A stretch of 64,000 nucleotides of DNA from Treponema putidum (GCF_000755145.1 NZ_CP009228.1:2279694-2343693); one strand, 5' to 3'; counted from the stretch's first letter, positions 47,907 to 58,914 are shown. The notes: generated by a model from the letters alone, not told the origin. Made by a program: numbers and translations.

Positions 47907-48494
47907 ATGAATGCTATTGATGCCGTTATAGATTCGTTTTCCCGTCTACCCGGTATCGGTCATAAGAGCGCAGCCCGTATCGCTTATCATCTTTTAAAGC
48001 AAGGGCCGGCTGATGCTATGCGGTTGGCAGAAGCTGTTTCTACTTTACACGAAAAAATTCATCCTTGTAAAGAATGCGGCTCTTATACCGAGGAGGATAT
48101 CTGTAGCATTTGTGCGGATAAAACAAGGGATAGAGCAACCATCTGTGTGGTAGGCTTTCCTCAGGATGTAAATACGATTGCGTCAATCCCTGAATATCGA
48201 GGCTTGTTTCATGTTCTGGGCGGACTCATAGCACCCCTTGAAGGCATAGGCCCCGACCAATTACATATAAGCGAGCTTATCAGGCGTATTCATGAAGGCG
48301 GAATTACGGAAGTTATTCTTGCAACAAACCCTACAATCGAGGGTGATACTACAGCCCTATATATTCAAAAAATATTGCAGGACTTACCTGTCAATATAAC
48401 GAGGCTTGCCTCAGGTCTCCCTGTCGGAGGAGATTTGGAATATGCCGACCGTTTAACCCTTGCAAGAAGTTTAAACGGCCGCATTAAATTTTAA
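47907..48494 (+). CDS. recR: Recombination mediator RecR
   Basis: RecR, with RecF/RecO, loads RecA onto gapped DNA. The 195-residue protein has the N-terminal helix-hairpin-helix (FSRLPGIGHKSAARIAYHLL), a four-cysteine zinc finger (CKECG and CSICAD), a Toprim domain (EVILATNPTIEGDTTALYI) and the Walker B-like end (TRLASGLPVGGDLEYADRLTL). A GAGAGGA ribosome site precedes the ATG. It is of normal length and paired with the YbaB-type gene. Confidence 0.96.
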   Translation: MNAIDAVIDSFSRLPGIGHKSAARIAYHLLKQGPADAMRLAEAVSTLHEKIHPCKECGSYTEEDICSICADKTRDRATICVVGFPQDVNTIASIPEYRGLFHVLGGLIAPLEGIGPDQLHISELIRRIHEGGITEVILATNPTIEGDTTALYIQKILQDLPVNITRLASGLPVGGDLEYADRLTLARSLNGRIKF

Positions 48495-48537
48495 GACAAA
48501 CGATGTATGATAAGTATTTTTTTAAGGAGAACAAAAA

Positions 48538-50229
48538 ATGAATGAATCCACAATGCAGAGATTGCGCTACCATTACGAACCGAAAATCCCAAAAGTATTT
48601 GAGGAACCTTTGAGTTTGATTAAGCCTGAAATAGGAGAGGCTACACACGCACAATCTAATCAGGCGGAGTTAAAAGAAATATTCCCTCATACTTATGGAA
48701 TGCCGATTATCAGATTTGTAAAAGGAAAATCTGAAGTTGAACACAAGCCCTTAAAATTCGGTGTAATTCTTTCAGGAGGACAGGCACCCGGAGGACACAA
48801 CGTAATTTCAGGCCTTTTTGATGCTCTAAAAAAGGGAAGTCCTAATTCAAAACTTTACGGTTTTTTAAGCGGTCCTGAGGGTTTGGTAAAAGGGCGTTAT
48901 ATCGAAATAAAAAAATCCTTAATTGATAAGTACAGAAACACCGGAGGCTTTGACATAATCGGTTCAGGAAGAACAAAGATTGAAACGGAAGAACAGGTTG
49001 AAAGTTCAATTCAAAACGTAAAAAAATTAAACCTGGATGCCCTTGTCATAATAGGCGGGGATGATTCCAATACAAATGCCGCTTTTTTAGCAAAATACTT
49101 TATTCAAGCAAAATTAAACACTAAGGTTATAGGTGTTCCTAAAACTATTGATGGAGACTTAAAAAATGAATATATCGAAACCTCCTTCGGTTTTGATACT
49201 GCAACAAAACTATATTCTGAGTTAATCGGAAATATTTGCCGCGACGTAAATTCCGCACGTAAATATTGGCATTTTATAAAGCTCATGGGACGCTCTGCAA
49301 GTCACATAGCCCTTGAATGTGCTTTAAAGACTCAGCCTAATGTCTGTTTGATTGGGGAGGAATTAGCTGAAAAAAAAGTTACCTTACAACAAGTTACCGA
49401 TTATATTGTGGATATTATTGTAAAAAGATCCAAAAAAGGTGAAAATTTCGGGGTAGTTTTGGTTCCTGAAGGTATTATAGAATTTATACCCGAAATGGAT
49501 GAACTTATTGAAGAAATAAACGATCTTATGGCAGAAAAAGCTTCGGCTTTTTCAAAGTTAAAAACTTTTTCGGGTAAACGTTCTTGGCTTCAAAAACACT
49601 TGTCAAAAAAAGCCTTTGCTCTTTTTGACAGCCTCCCTGAAAATATTTCTTTACAGCTTTTAATGGACAGAGACCCTCATGGAAATGTTCAAGTCTCCCG
49701 TATCGAAACTGAAAAGCTTTTGATAAATTTAGTTACCAGAAAAATAACCGAAATGAAAAAAGAAGACAGTTTTGAAGGCAAATTCAGTACCTATGCTCAC
49801 TTTTTCGGCTATGAAGGACGATCAGCCTTTCCTTCAAACTTTGACTCGGATTATTGCTATACCTTGGGCTTTACAGCCTTTTTATTGGCCGCTAACGGTT
49901 TTTCCGGTTATATAGCTTCGGTTCGAAACCTAACAGATGATGTCGATTATTGGCTTCCTTGCGGTGTTCCTCTTTCCATGATGATGAATATGGAAAGAAG
50001 AAAGGGTAAAATGACTCCCGTTATAAAAAAATCCGTTGTCGATTTAAAAGGTAAACCATTTAAAACTTACGAAAAAAATAGGGATAAATGGGCTGTCGAA
50101 ACAGTTTACCGTTTCCCCGGAGCCATTCAATATTTTGGAGACCTTGAAGTTTGCGACATACCCACTAAGACTCTTTTACTCGAAAAAGGAAATTTAAAAG
50201 AAAAGAGAAGAAAAAAGAAAAGTATATAA
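48538..50229 (+). CDS. pfp: Pyrophosphate-dependent 6-phosphofructokinase, long form
   Basis: PPi-PFK interconverts fructose-6-phosphate and fructose-1,6-bisphosphate with PPi. The 563 residues match the long PFP form of spirochaetes and plants. The [10 protein letters not shown] motif (Asp in place of Gly of ATP enzymes) and [10 protein letters not shown] (Lys) show PPi use; [13 protein letters not shown] and [11 protein letters not shown] are further family blocks. A strong AAGGAG site precedes the ATG. The basic tail (KEKRRKKKS) is unusual but short. The gene stands alone between recR and the hairpin-rich gap. Confidence 0.95.
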   Translation: MNESTMQRLRYHYEPKIPKVFEEPLSLIKPEIGEATHAQSNQAELKEIFPHTYGMPIIRFVKGKSEVEHKPLKFGVILSGGQAPGGHNVISGLFDALKKGSPNSKLYGFLSGPEGLVKGRYIEIKKSLIDKYRNTGGFDIIGSGRTKIETEEQVESSIQNVKKLNLDALVIIGGDDSNTNAAFLAKYFIQAKLNTKVIGVPKTIDGDLKNEYIETSFGFDTATKLYSELIGNICRDVNSARKYWHFIKLMGRSASHIALECALKTQPNVCLIGEELAEKKVTLQQVTDYIVDIIVKRSKKGENFGVVLVPEGIIEFIPEMDELIEEINDLMAEKASAFSKLKTFSGKRSWLQKHLSKKAFALFDSLPENISLQLLMDRDPHGNVQVSRIETEKLLINLVTRKITEMKKEDSFEGKFSTYAHFFGYEGRSAFPSNFDSDYCYTLGFTAFLLAANGFSGYIASVRNLTDDVDYWLPCGVPLSMMMNMERRKGKMTPVIKKSVVDLKGKPFKTYEKNRDKWAVETVYRFPGAIQYFGDLEVCDIPTKTLLLEKGNLKEKRRKKKSI

Positions 50230-50408
50230 TTTTTTTTAGTTGTTATCCTTGAAAGGCAGCATGGATAAACCTTTCTCCAGATGTACCACAAGGTGATACA
50301 AATTGAATATAAAATTCGAAGAGGATAAATACCGCTGTATAGTAATAGATTCAACTTTTTCTTTTCCATATTTTAGAATTCTTTCCCTTCGGACAGCGAT
50401 TGAAAGGG

Positions 50409-50523
50409 AGCAAAAGCAATTTATAAAAATTACTTTTGCTGTATATCTTTCCGCAGTAATTTCTGCGGAAAGATACTGAAGCGATAGTGGAGCCCTGAAA
50501 AGAGTTTTGCCTTTCGGCAAAAC
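50409..50523. repeat. Cluster of three hairpins in the pfp-miaB gap
   Basis: The 421-bp gap between pfp and miaB holds no convincing gene. It contains AGCAAAAGCAAT/ATTACTTTTGCT (50409-50440), a perfect 13-bp stem TATCTTTCCGCAG/CTGCGGAAAGATA (50444-50475) and GTTTTGCC/GGCAAAAC (50504-50523). The GTTTTG-type last hairpin recalls those in the purH and glgA leaders. A 58-codon frame from a TTG at 50303 runs through it but has no family I know. Confidence 0.65.
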
Positions 50524-50650
50524 ATTGGGGATTAAACTTTTAAATTTTACAAATAGCCCCACTGACAGGACTTATGGAATATGAATATGACGAGAGCTAG
50601 ACTTTTTTATGATTTTAACTTATAATCATCAACCTAACATTGAGCTAAAT

Positions 50651-52009
50651 ATGACTTACTTTTTTGAAACATACGGCTGTCAGATGAATCAAGCTGAATC
50701 CTCATCAATGGAACAGGTCTTGCTCGAAAAGGGCTGGAAGAATTCCTCCGATGCCGAACATTGCGATCTCCTTATAATAAACACTTGTTCCGTGCGTATA
50801 ACTGCCGAAAACAGGGTTCTCGGCAGATTGGGACATTTTTCCGGTTTGAAAAAAAAGCGTAAGTTTTTTGTCCTCTTAATAGGCTGCATGGCTGAAAGGC
50901 TTTATACCGAAATACAAAAAGAATTTCCGCTAATAGATTATGTTGTCGGAATGTTTGAACGCAATCTTCTTCCTCAAATTTTTGATGAAATTAAAGCCCG
51001 TCTTAAAGATGACAACTACATGGCGGAGTTTGCTCATAATAATATCGAAGAAAAACCGGTATCAGGTTATTATTTTGCACCTCTTTCTCATTCGCCGAAA
51101 TCTTTTCAAAGCTATGTGCCCATTATGAATGGCTGCAATAATTTTTGCACTTATTGTATTGTGCCCTATGTTCGGGGCAGGGAAGTTTCGCGTCCTGTAA
51201 ATGAAATATTGCAAGAAATTACCGAGCTTTCATCAAGGGGGGTAAGGGAAATTACCTTGCTCGGCCAAAATGTAAATTCCTATAAAGGAGAAGACGGGGA
51301 GGGGAGGGTAATCGATTTTCCAAAACTTTTAAGTCTTATAGCAAAAGAAGCGGATAAAACGGATATGATAAGATGGATACGCTTTATGTCGAGTCATCCT
51401 AAGGATATGTCCGATGCTTTAATCGACACAATCGCAGCCGAAAAAAGACTTTGCAAACTTGTTCATCTTCCGGTTCAGCATGGCTCCGATACAATTTTAA
51501 AAAGAATGAACAGAGTTTACACGGTTGAACATTATAAGAACAGAATAAAGCGCCTAAAAGAAACCATACCCTATATAGCCTTGAGTACCGATATTTTGAT
51601 GGGCTTCCCAGGCGAAACCGAAGATGATGTAAAGGCTACATTGGATTTGATGCAGGAAATAGAATTCGATTCAGCCTTTATGTATCATTATAATCCGCGT
51701 GAAGGAACAAGGGCTTTTAATTATCCTGACAGAATTCCTGAAGAAATAAAAATAGAAAGATTGGGCCGTGTAATTGATTTACAGCTAAAAATTACGGCAA
51801 AAAAGATGAAGGCAAAGCTCGGTAAAAAGGTAGACATCTTGGTTGAGTCCCATTCAAGGAATGAAAAGTCGGAACTTTTTGGGCACACCGAACAAGGAGA
51901 GATGACCGTAATTCAGGGCAATCCTCCCGAATCCTTAATCGGAAATTTTGCTCATGCAGAATTAAAAGAACTAAAAGGAAAAACATTTAGAGCAAATCTT
52001 ATTAGATAA
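50651..52009 (+). CDS. miaB: tRNA-2-methylthio-N6-dimethylallyladenosine synthase MiaB
   Basis: MiaB is a radical SAM methylthiotransferase that adds a methylthio group to i6A37 of tRNAs. The 452-residue protein has the N-terminal UPF0004 domain with three auxiliary-cluster cysteines (YGCQMNQAE, NTCSVR, IGCMAE), the radical SAM motif CNNFCTYC, and a C-terminal TRAM domain (KVDILVESHSRN and TFRANLI). The ATG at 50651 gives the family start MTYFFETYGCQ; an ATG 42 bp upstream adds an unlikely tail. It follows the hairpin cluster and precedes a secreted protein gene by 20 bp. Confidence 0.95.
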   Translation: MTYFFETYGCQMNQAESSSMEQVLLEKGWKNSSDAEHCDLLIINTCSVRITAENRVLGRLGHFSGLKKKRKFFVLLIGCMAERLYTEIQKEFPLIDYVVGMFERNLLPQIFDEIKARLKDDNYMAEFAHNNIEEKPVSGYYFAPLSHSPKSFQSYVPIMNGCNNFCTYCIVPYVRGREVSRPVNEILQEITELSSRGVREITLLGQNVNSYKGEDGEGRVIDFPKLLSLIAKEADKTDMIRWIRFMSSHPKDMSDALIDTIAAEKRLCKLVHLPVQHGSDTILKRMNRVYTVEHYKNRIKRLKETIPYIALSTDILMGFPGETEDDVKATLDLMQEIEFDSAFMYHYNPREGTRAFNYPDRIPEEIKIERLGRVIDLQLKITAKKMKAKLGKKVDILVESHSRNEKSELFGHTEQGEMTVIQGNPPESLIGNFAHAELKELKGKTFRANLIR

Positions 52010-52029
52010 AAAAAGCATGGAGGTTAAAT

Positions 52030-52887
52030 ATGCGTAAATATTTTATATCGATTTTTTTTATTTTTTGTGTTTTTGGAATTTATTCTCAAAATTATTCTTT
52101 TGAAGTAGGAGATGACATAATTGCTTTTACACGAAAAAATCCGCCGGGATATTTTATCAGTATAGTTCAACTTATAAAAATGCCTGACGGTTTTCAAGAA
52201 ATGATCGGTTATAAGGAAGTTATTACAAAAGAAGATACGAAATTTTTGGTATCGGGAAATAAGTTGGTAGGTGTTACCCAATATGTAAACGGAAAAGAAA
52301 TCTGCCTATATGATATGGTAGGTGACGGAAAAATAGATATTATTTCTCCTTATCCAATTGTACCTGCATGGGTAATCACGGATTCGGAATACAATAAAAA
52401 AAGTTCTAAAAATAACATTGATAAATATTTGGAAGAATTTTATAAGCTTTTTAACGGTAACGAAAACCCATACACAAGTAAAAAGCTAAACAAATTAATC
52501 GATAAAACAATGCAAGCAAGTACAGATATAAAAAATGAAAACAGGGATATTATTTACGGAATATTTTTGTATTATGGACTTCAATCAATAAAAAATCCCT
52601 TTCTGGATTTTGCAAATATGAATATGGTTGAAAACACATATAAAGAACGCTTTAATAAGGGAGGACATCCCTTAATTTACTTATGGATGATAGAAGCTTT
52701 GATAAATGTTGGAGCCAATAAAAAAGACTTAGAGCCGCTGCTTAATGATATCGTAAATTCATATCCTGATTTTATTCCTTTACAAGTATATTCTTGGCAG
52801 TTGGAAAAGGATAAAAAAGTAAAAGAAAGCAAATATAAAAACTTAAAAAATAAGTATCCAAAGCATTGGATAGTAAAACAGATATAG
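52030..52887 (+). CDS. Secreted protein, unknown
   Basis: A 285-residue protein with a clean signal peptide (YFISIFFIFCVFGIYS, cleavage near residue 20). The first half is beta-rich (FEVGDDIIAFTR, YFISIVQLIKMPDGFQEM); the second half is helical and lysine-rich, with a TPR-like tail (YLWMIEALINVGANKKDLEPLLNDIV). A GGAGG ribosome site is present, and the gene lies 20 bp after miaB. I do not recognise the family. It probably lives in the periplasm or at the outer membrane. Confidence 0.75.
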   Translation: MRKYFISIFFIFCVFGIYSQNYSFEVGDDIIAFTRKNPPGYFISIVQLIKMPDGFQEMIGYKEVITKEDTKFLVSGNKLVGVTQYVNGKEICLYDMVGDGKIDIISPYPIVPAWVITDSEYNKKSSKNNIDKYLEEFYKLFNGNENPYTSKKLNKLIDKTMQASTDIKNENRDIIYGIFLYYGLQSIKNPFLDFANMNMVENTYKERFNKGGHPLIYLWMIEALINVGANKKDLEPLLNDIVNSYPDFIPLQVYSWQLEKDKKVKESKYKNLKNKYPKHWIVKQI

Positions 52888-53116
52888 AATTTTTATAAAC
52901 CTGTATACATTTTTATACTAAATTATTAAATAGTGTAGAAATAATAATACATCTTAATAAAAAATATGGCTAACTCTAACTCTCGACTAAATGGACTCAC
53001 AAAATACCTCTATGAAACTTCCTATAATGTATGTTCCGTCTACTTTATATGGGTTTTTATTGAAGAATTGATGATTTTAAAAGTTTTCATCTCCTCTTTT
53101 CTTTATCTTAAAATTT

Positions 53117-53125
53117 TGGTATACT
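53117..53125 (+). promoter_or_regulatory. Extended -10 promoter placed for a leaderless transcript
   Basis: TGGTATACT at 53117-53125, an extended -10, ends six bases before the ATG at 53132. A start 6-8 bases after the -10 would fall on the ATG itself, and no ribosome site is seen between. Confidence 0.5.
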
Positions 53126-53131
53126 TTTTTT

Positions 53132-54001
53132 ATGAAAATTGGGATTGTAAAAAGACTTCTATTTTTTTTGATTTTTATAAGTACAAGCTTACTCTTCTTA
53201 GTCTCCGCTATTACTTCTTGCAGCAATAATGAAAAAAAAGAAATTGTTTATGAAAAAATAAAGCCTAAAAGGATTATAAAAAACAACATACTCATTGTTC
53301 TTGGAAAAGATTATTATGAGCGTAAAGATATTTTAAAATATCTTGAAAATGAATATGCTCTTGCAAGCACCGATTCTCATGTTCAGGTTTTACCCTATTC
53401 CGATATGGTAAAAGCGGCTAAACAGCCCCGTCTTAGAATGATTAACGAAAAGATTGAAGAACAAAAAACCACAATACTTATTTCTATAGGTATACCTGAA
53501 GGCGGAGGCCGTTACCTGATTCAGGCTGCGGAGAATAATCCTAATCTTTCAATAATAAGCCTTTTGCCCATGGACGAAATTCTCCCACTGGAGGCTGCCT
53601 CGGATATTGTAGTTGATTTTCAAATTCCTAAAGAGATAATGAATGAGGAAAAGGATTTTTTGATAAGCGATAATGAGGTTATGCTCTTACTTGTAGCGGC
53701 AATTTTTGCCGGTGAGGATATAAACGCTCATAACAAAAACATAAAGATTTTTCCGATAGAGGAATTTCAACAGGCTTTTTTTACGGCACAAACTATTTTA
53801 GGCAAGGAGCTTTTTCCTAATCATTATACAATTAAACCGTATACTGATTCCGATACGGGACTTCAATCTCATAGATACCTTTTAATTTATAAGGATTTTG
53901 ATGAAAGTCAGGAAACGGCGGATGATAAAGAAAACTCAGGAGAAAATGAAACGGAAAATGACGGCATTATAAATCCGGATAAGCTTAAGGGAGGTGCTTA
54001 A
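53132..54001 (+). CDS. Lipoprotein, possible periplasmic binding-fold protein
   Basis: A 289-residue protein with a signal ending in a lipobox (SAITSC, lipid cysteine near residue 30). The mature part has alternating strands and helices (NNILIVLGKDYYERKDILKYL, TTILISIGIPEGGGRYLIQAAE, SIISLLPMDEILPLEAASDIVVD), like a periplasmic binding or DUF3798-type fold. The C-terminal tail is acidic and low-complexity (DDKENSGENETENDG). It appears to be transcribed without a leader. Three bases separate it from the phosphodiesterase gene. Ligand is unknown. Confidence 0.75.
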   Translation: MKIGIVKRLLFFLIFISTSLLFLVSAITSCSNNEKKEIVYEKIKPKRIIKNNILIVLGKDYYERKDILKYLENEYALASTDSHVQVLPYSDMVKAAKQPRLRMINEKIEEQKTTILISIGIPEGGGRYLIQAAENNPNLSIISLLPMDEILPLEAASDIVVDFQIPKEIMNEEKDFLISDNEVMLLLVAAIFAGEDINAHNKNIKIFPIEEFQQAFFTAQTILGKELFPNHYTIKPYTDSDTGLQSHRYLLIYKDFDESQETADDKENSGENETENDGIINPDKLKGGA

Positions 54002-54004
54002 CCG

Positions 54005-54664
54005 GTGAATTCTTTGGAGTACTTTAATAAAGGGATTTTTGCATCTCCTGAAGCTCTTGAAAAACTAAAATCCGCCGAAAAAGCACGCCTTATTTTAATT
54101 TCGGACACACACGGTAATGTAGATACTATAATCGATATTTTAGGCCGCGAGGGAAAAAAATCCGATGCCGTTTTATTTTCAGGTGACGGCCTTGCAGATT
54201 TTTTAAATTATATAACGATTTCACAATATGAAAAAGAGCTGATGGAATGTATGCCTCCTGTAGCAGCCCTCGTTATGGGAAATTGCGATTCAAAAAAATA
54301 TGTTCTAAATTTAGATGCCGGAAAAACGGGAGCGGATTTCGGCTTTAAAAAAAATCCCGAACAATATTTGGAATTTTTTGAATTTATCTTTTTAGAGGTT
54401 TGCCGTAAAAAAATTCTTTTAACTCACGGGCATGAGTTCTATGTAGATTTTGAGTTAAATACTCTTTTAAATTTTGCACGGCAGCAAGACTGTTCGGTTG
54501 CTGTTTTCGGCCATACCCATGTACCATTGATTAAAGAAACAAACGGAATATTTTTGATAAATCCGGGCTCTGCCTCAAGACCTAGAATGAGCTCAAATAA
54601 AAGTTATGGAATTTTGACAATGAGCAAAAATGCAAAACCGTCAATGGAATTTAAAAATTTATAA
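54005..54664 (+). CDS. YfcE-family metallophosphodiesterase
   Basis: A 219-residue calcineurin-like enzyme. The metal motifs are intact: LISDTHGN, SGDGLADF, VMGNCDS, LLTHGHEF and FGHTHVP, then the NPGSASRPR ending of the YfcE/MJ0936 group, manganese-dependent enzymes that act on phosphodiesters. This intact site contrasts with the degenerate YmdB-like protein at 5535. The start is GTG, three bases after the lipoprotein stop. It ends 6 bp into the convergent NFACT gene. Substrate is not known. Confidence 0.88.
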   Translation: MNSLEYFNKGIFASPEALEKLKSAEKARLILISDTHGNVDTIIDILGREGKKSDAVLFSGDGLADFLNYITISQYEKELMECMPPVAALVMGNCDSKKYVLNLDAGKTGADFGFKKNPEQYLEFFEFIFLEVCRKKILLTHGHEFYVDFELNTLLNFARQQDCSVAVFGHTHVPLIKETNGIFLINPGSASRPRMSSNKSYGILTMSKNAKPSMEFKNL

Positions 54665-56075
54665 AGCCGATATTTTTTCTTCTTCCAATTGTTTTAAGAT
54701 TTTTTCATCCAGTTTTATGGAAAGGTTTTTTTCATGGGTAGGAAGAACGGTTCCTTTGGGTGCGTTTTTTGCTCTGCGTAAATATTTTACCTGAGTGGTA
54801 TATAGATCGGCTTGTCCGTTTTTTCTCGCCTTTGAATAAAAGACTGCGAGGTTTCCGGCCTTAATCAAAACAGACAAAGGTATACTCTTCCCTGCCCTAG
54901 CCTTTATAAAAACATATCCGCCTGCATAATCCCTTATGTGAAGCCAAAGGTCTGCCCCCTTAACAAAATGACGCAGAAGCTCATCATTTTCGGCTGCCGT
55001 TCGGCCTACTAAAATAGTCCACCCTTCCGAAAAGAATTTTAAGCCCGGAGCGGTTTTCGTATTTTTTGCTTTTTGCTGAACCGGAATTTTTTCTTTTTGA
55101 AGGATTTTTTGAATTAAATAAGGGTTTTCTTCCGTTTTAATTTTTTCTATTTTTTCTTTTAGTTTTTCTATTTCTTTTTCGGCCGATATAATATCTTCTT
55201 CCAAGGCATCTAAACCCGAAACGGCTTTTTTATATTTTTCGTAATATAGATTCGCATTTTCTTGGGGTGTTTTTAGGGGATCCAAAGTAATATTTATTTT
55301 TGCACCGTTTTTTGTATAGTCTTCAAGTTCTATAAATTTCATTCCCTTTTTTATCAGATGAAGGTTTGAAAAAAAGCAAATCTCCTGCATTTTTTAAACT
55401 TTGAGCATTTAAAAATTCTTCCCTTTTTGCTTTAAGTTTTGATAGAGCTTTTTCGATTTTTAATATCTTAGTTCCGTAAAGGTTTTCGGCCTCATCCAGC
55501 AGGGCTTCTTTTGAAACCTTTGGAGCATTATTAATATACCATTCTTCGACAGCCTCATTAAAAGTTTTTGTTTTGTCATACTCGCGTACGCAATAATCTT
55601 GTTTTTTTATTTTTTGAGGTTCGGGAGTCAGCCAAGTTCCGCCTGAGATTTCGCCCTTCTTGGGGCGACGGTAAAAAGCGTCGATTATAAGGTTATTTTC
55701 ATCGGTTAAAACGATGTTTGCAGCCCCGCTCCACAGCCTTAAATATAAAAAAAAGTCCCCTGCTCCGCTTGCAATATGAAGGCGTATAATTCTGTCTTCG
55801 TTTAGTTGTTCCGCTTTTAGGATTTTCCCGCCCTTGATTCTGGATTTTAAAAGCTCCATAAAACGCATAGGCTTATCGAATTTAGGAATTTTTTTACGTG
55901 TAGAATGAAGCCGGCATGCCCCGGCATCAAGAGAAATAAAAAGAGTAAGAGGTTTATCTTTGTAAAGATAAAAGACCAAGGCTGTATAAGATGGCTGAAT
56001 TATTTTTTGAATAAAATAGCCCTCTAATTTCAGCTCTTCAAGAATTAGATCTATTTCTTTATTGTTTAATGACAT
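54659..56075 (-). pseudogene. NFACT/RqcH-like protein, split by one homopolymer indel
   Basis: RqcH/NFACT proteins bind stalled 50S subunits and add alanine tails for ribosome rescue. Two minus-strand frames, 56075-55323 and 55390-54659, meet at an A7 run (55369-55375). Removing one base joins KNAGDLLF to SNLHLIKKGMKF and gives about 470 residues. The N-terminal NFACT-N part (EDRIIRLHIAS), a coiled coil (EEDIISAEKEIEKLKEKIEKI) and the NFACT-R domain (ILVGRTAAENDELL, ADLWLHIRD, AVFYSKARKNGQ) are all visible. It is shorter than the usual 550-600 residues. The start overlaps the TIGR03545 stop (TAATG). A sequencing error is likely. Confidence 0.85.
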
Positions 56076-58323
56076 TAAAACCCGAATCCTTTTAAAAGAT
56101 CTTTTACCTTGTTTTCAGCTTCTTTTTTTACCTCGTTTTGCACTTCCTGTATTTTTCCTGCAGCAATATCTTTTATGCGTTTTTCGGCTTCAGCCTTCTT
56201 TTTGTCTAAGATTTTTTCGTAATTTTTTACATCATCAAGAAGCTTTTTCGCCTTATTTGCTGCCGACATAAAGGTGTCGATTTCTTTTTTGTAAGTTTCT
56301 TTTTGTTCATTAAGCCATTTTTGTCCCTGCTTTAAAAGCTCTGCTTTTACTTTTTCAACCTGACGGGCGAATTCTTTTTTTAAGGCTGCCGCTATTTGAT
56401 TATCCACATCCGTATCGACATCAAGGGTAAAACTTTCTCCCTTATTGATTGTAAGCGTCGTTTTTACGTTTATCTTTTTTATATCGGATAAAATGTTTTG
56501 ATAGATTTCAAAAACAAAGGCCGGTTCGAACTTTTGCACTGTAAGAATGCTTTTCATGATTTCCATATTTGCATTGATAACTACATCCTTATCTTTAGAA
56601 ACCTTTACACCGCCTCCGGTTTTTAAGATACCTGTAAGAGAAGGAACGGCATCTGCCGGCGAAGGAATATCCATATCCAAGCCTTCAAATGTAAAATCGG
56701 TATCGACGAGCTCATTGGTATAAGAACGTAAATCGATTATACCCTCTGCAGTTTCTTTTAATTTTCCGTGGGCTGCATTTAAATTAATTGTAAGAGGAAT
56801 ACCGAGTTTATCGTAATCATTAGTTATGGCCTTAGCTCTTCCTCCGATTTCAAAAACATCCTTTTCAGGATGATGACCTGAAAGCGAAATATTCCTTATC
56901 AAGAAAGTCGGAACCGAATCCTTACCGAAGATAAAGGTTTTGCCGGGAAGGCGTTCCATAGCCTTCGATTTTTGAGCCAATGTAAGTTCTTTTTCTTGTT
57001 TAGGCTGTTTTTGAGAGCTTTGTAAAAGTTCCATTCCTTGAACAAAATAAGGATAATATGTACCAAGAGTATTTACTATAAAAGTGTTTATAAGATCGGC
57101 AACCAGTTTTTTTCCGGTATCGATATTGATAGACTTTATTTGCCCTGCAATGTTGTTTAGGCGGTTTAAATCATTTTTAATTGCTTCGCTTGCATCTCGT
57201 GCCAGCCGGTCAACGTCCTTTATATCGTTTTGAACATCATTAAAAAGGCGGTTTGCCAAATCAAAATCATCCTGCCCCGTTTTAACTACTTTTTGAATAA
57301 TTTCTATCAACTCTTGAATCTGTTTTACATCATTAATCTTATTTATATCTATGGCCATTAGTTTTTGAACAGACTCAACGGTATCTACAACCTGTTTTTC
57401 TACATCGTCCTTAGTCTTAATCCATTTTTGAGCCATCGGATCTACGGAATTTATAATTTTCTCGGTAATTTCAGGAGTTTTAAAAGCGGCTTTTTCGCGT
57501 TCAAGAATTTTTCTAGGATCTATTTGATCTTGAACGGCTTTTAAACCGCTGTCAACTGATATTTGGGATTGTACTTTTTTAACTTCAGCGTTTATAAGTT
57601 CCGTAACGGGATTCGGTTTCTTATTAGGATCAACAGGTTTTTGTTTTTTGGGAGGCAAGGCTCCGGAAGTTGTTCTTTCGGTATTCCATGTAAAACCTTC
57701 AATCGCCATATTTTCTGCAACAAATTTTCCGCGGCTTAATTCCAAAAGGTTAAAATAAAAGTCTATATTTTGGATCTCAAATAAATTGCGCATGGGCTCG
57801 TTTTTATTTGCAACCTTATATCCTTGGATTCTAAACCTAGTGTTAAACAAGTCGAAGTCTACAAGGCTTACCTCACATTTTGCACCGAAGGCAGCTTCGG
57901 AGCCTCCGACTACAATTTTTTTTGCCAATACATTTCTAAAAATATATACAAAGAATAGAACGGCAAAAACGCAGGCCAAAGCACCTAGCACTGCCGGAAA
58001 ATTTACCCTTCCCTTTTGTCTGCCTATTTCCAAAGCTATTTTGTTTATTCGTTTTAATTGAGTCTTATCGTTTATCTTTGTTTTATCGAATTCGAAATAC
58101 TCTTTGTTTGTTTTTTCATCGATACTTGAAACTATAAAACCTTGGATAAAATCTTTATCTGCCGGTATGAAAATCTTTTTATATATTTTTCGATTAAGAG
58201 ATCTTTTTGTATAACGCTTTTTAAAAAGTTTTTTACCTTTTCAAGTTTTTTAGCTTCTTTGGCGGCCTTCTTTGCAGCTTTAAGCTCATCTTTTTGCAAT
58301 GATTCGTTATTTTTATCCGTCAT
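56075..58323 (-). pseudogene. TIGR03545-family membrane protein, frameshifted near the N-terminus
   Basis: A large envelope protein of unknown function, found next to TIGR03546 proteins. The clean part (58033-56075, 652 residues) has a membrane helix (VLGALACVFAVLFFVYIF), an AsmA-like beta region (AKCEVSLVDFDLFNTRFRIQG) and a long helical tail. Upstream, a separate frame from an ATG at 58323 (MTDKNNESLQKDELKAAKKA) ends early; adding one base in a T5 run at 58186-58190 joins it as KDLLIEK-IYKKIFIPADKDF and gives about 749 residues. So the true start is probably 58323. It is 1 bp from the TIGR03546 stop. Confidence 0.82.
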
Positions 58324-58324
58324 A

Positions 58325-58842
58325 TTAAAAATTGTCCTTTATATCAGATATTTTTGTTAAGTGGCGAAGAAGCGGTATCTTACCTAAAAGGCCGACACCC
58401 TTTACATTTACAGCAGGCTGCATATATTTTCTATATTTCGCTACTATAATTCTTGTTAAGATGTATACGGGAATATACAGTATAAGTCCCCAAATTATGC
58501 CTCCTAAGACCATTGTGTTCGAAAGCTTAAAAAGAGCTACAAAAGGTATGTTTTCTAAGGCGATAAAGATGGGGCGTAAAAATGATAATTGAACAGCCCA
58601 AAAACCTATATTGTTTATTAGTACATCCATAAATGGGGTTACAAAGCCTAATAAAATAAAAGAGATAAAAAAGGCTCCTTTATTTATGCGGATAAAAATA
58701 GACAAAAAAACAAAAACGTAAATGTTAAATTATTTTTAGGTAATATTGCCAAAAAAAGGCCTAAGGCGACGGCATGAGCTATATCACCGGGATGAGCATT
58801 TGCATTAATGGCTCTAAAAAATGAAGTTACATATTTTATCAT
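58325..58842 (-). pseudogene. TIGR03546-family membrane protein, frameshifted in the N-terminal third
   Basis: A small polytopic membrane protein always seen beside TIGR03545. The C-terminal 126 residues (58705-58325) are clean, with three helices and an LLGKIPLLRHLTKIS ending. The N-terminal part is read in another frame from an ATG at 58842 (MIKYVTSFFRAINANAHPGD, then ALGLFLAILPKNNLTFTFLF). The two meet at an A7 run (58704-58710); one extra base gives a continuous protein of about 172 residues with the family block LAILPKNNLTF joined to SIFIRINKGAFF. A sequencing error is the simplest cause. Confidence 0.78.
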
Positions 58843-58914
58843 AGAAATAAGGCTTTAAAAACCTATTACCTCCTCTATAAACAGTTTTTGCAAGGATTAC
58901 TTAAGCCCTTAAGT

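Noticed and set aside
50303-50479. 58-codon frame before miaB
   Set aside because: It ends inside perfect hairpins, starts with a TTG without a ribosome site and matches nothing I know.
52966-53229. 87-codon frame between two secreted protein genes
   Set aside because: It overlaps the signal peptide of the lipoprotein in another frame, has no ribosome site and covers that gene's promoter.
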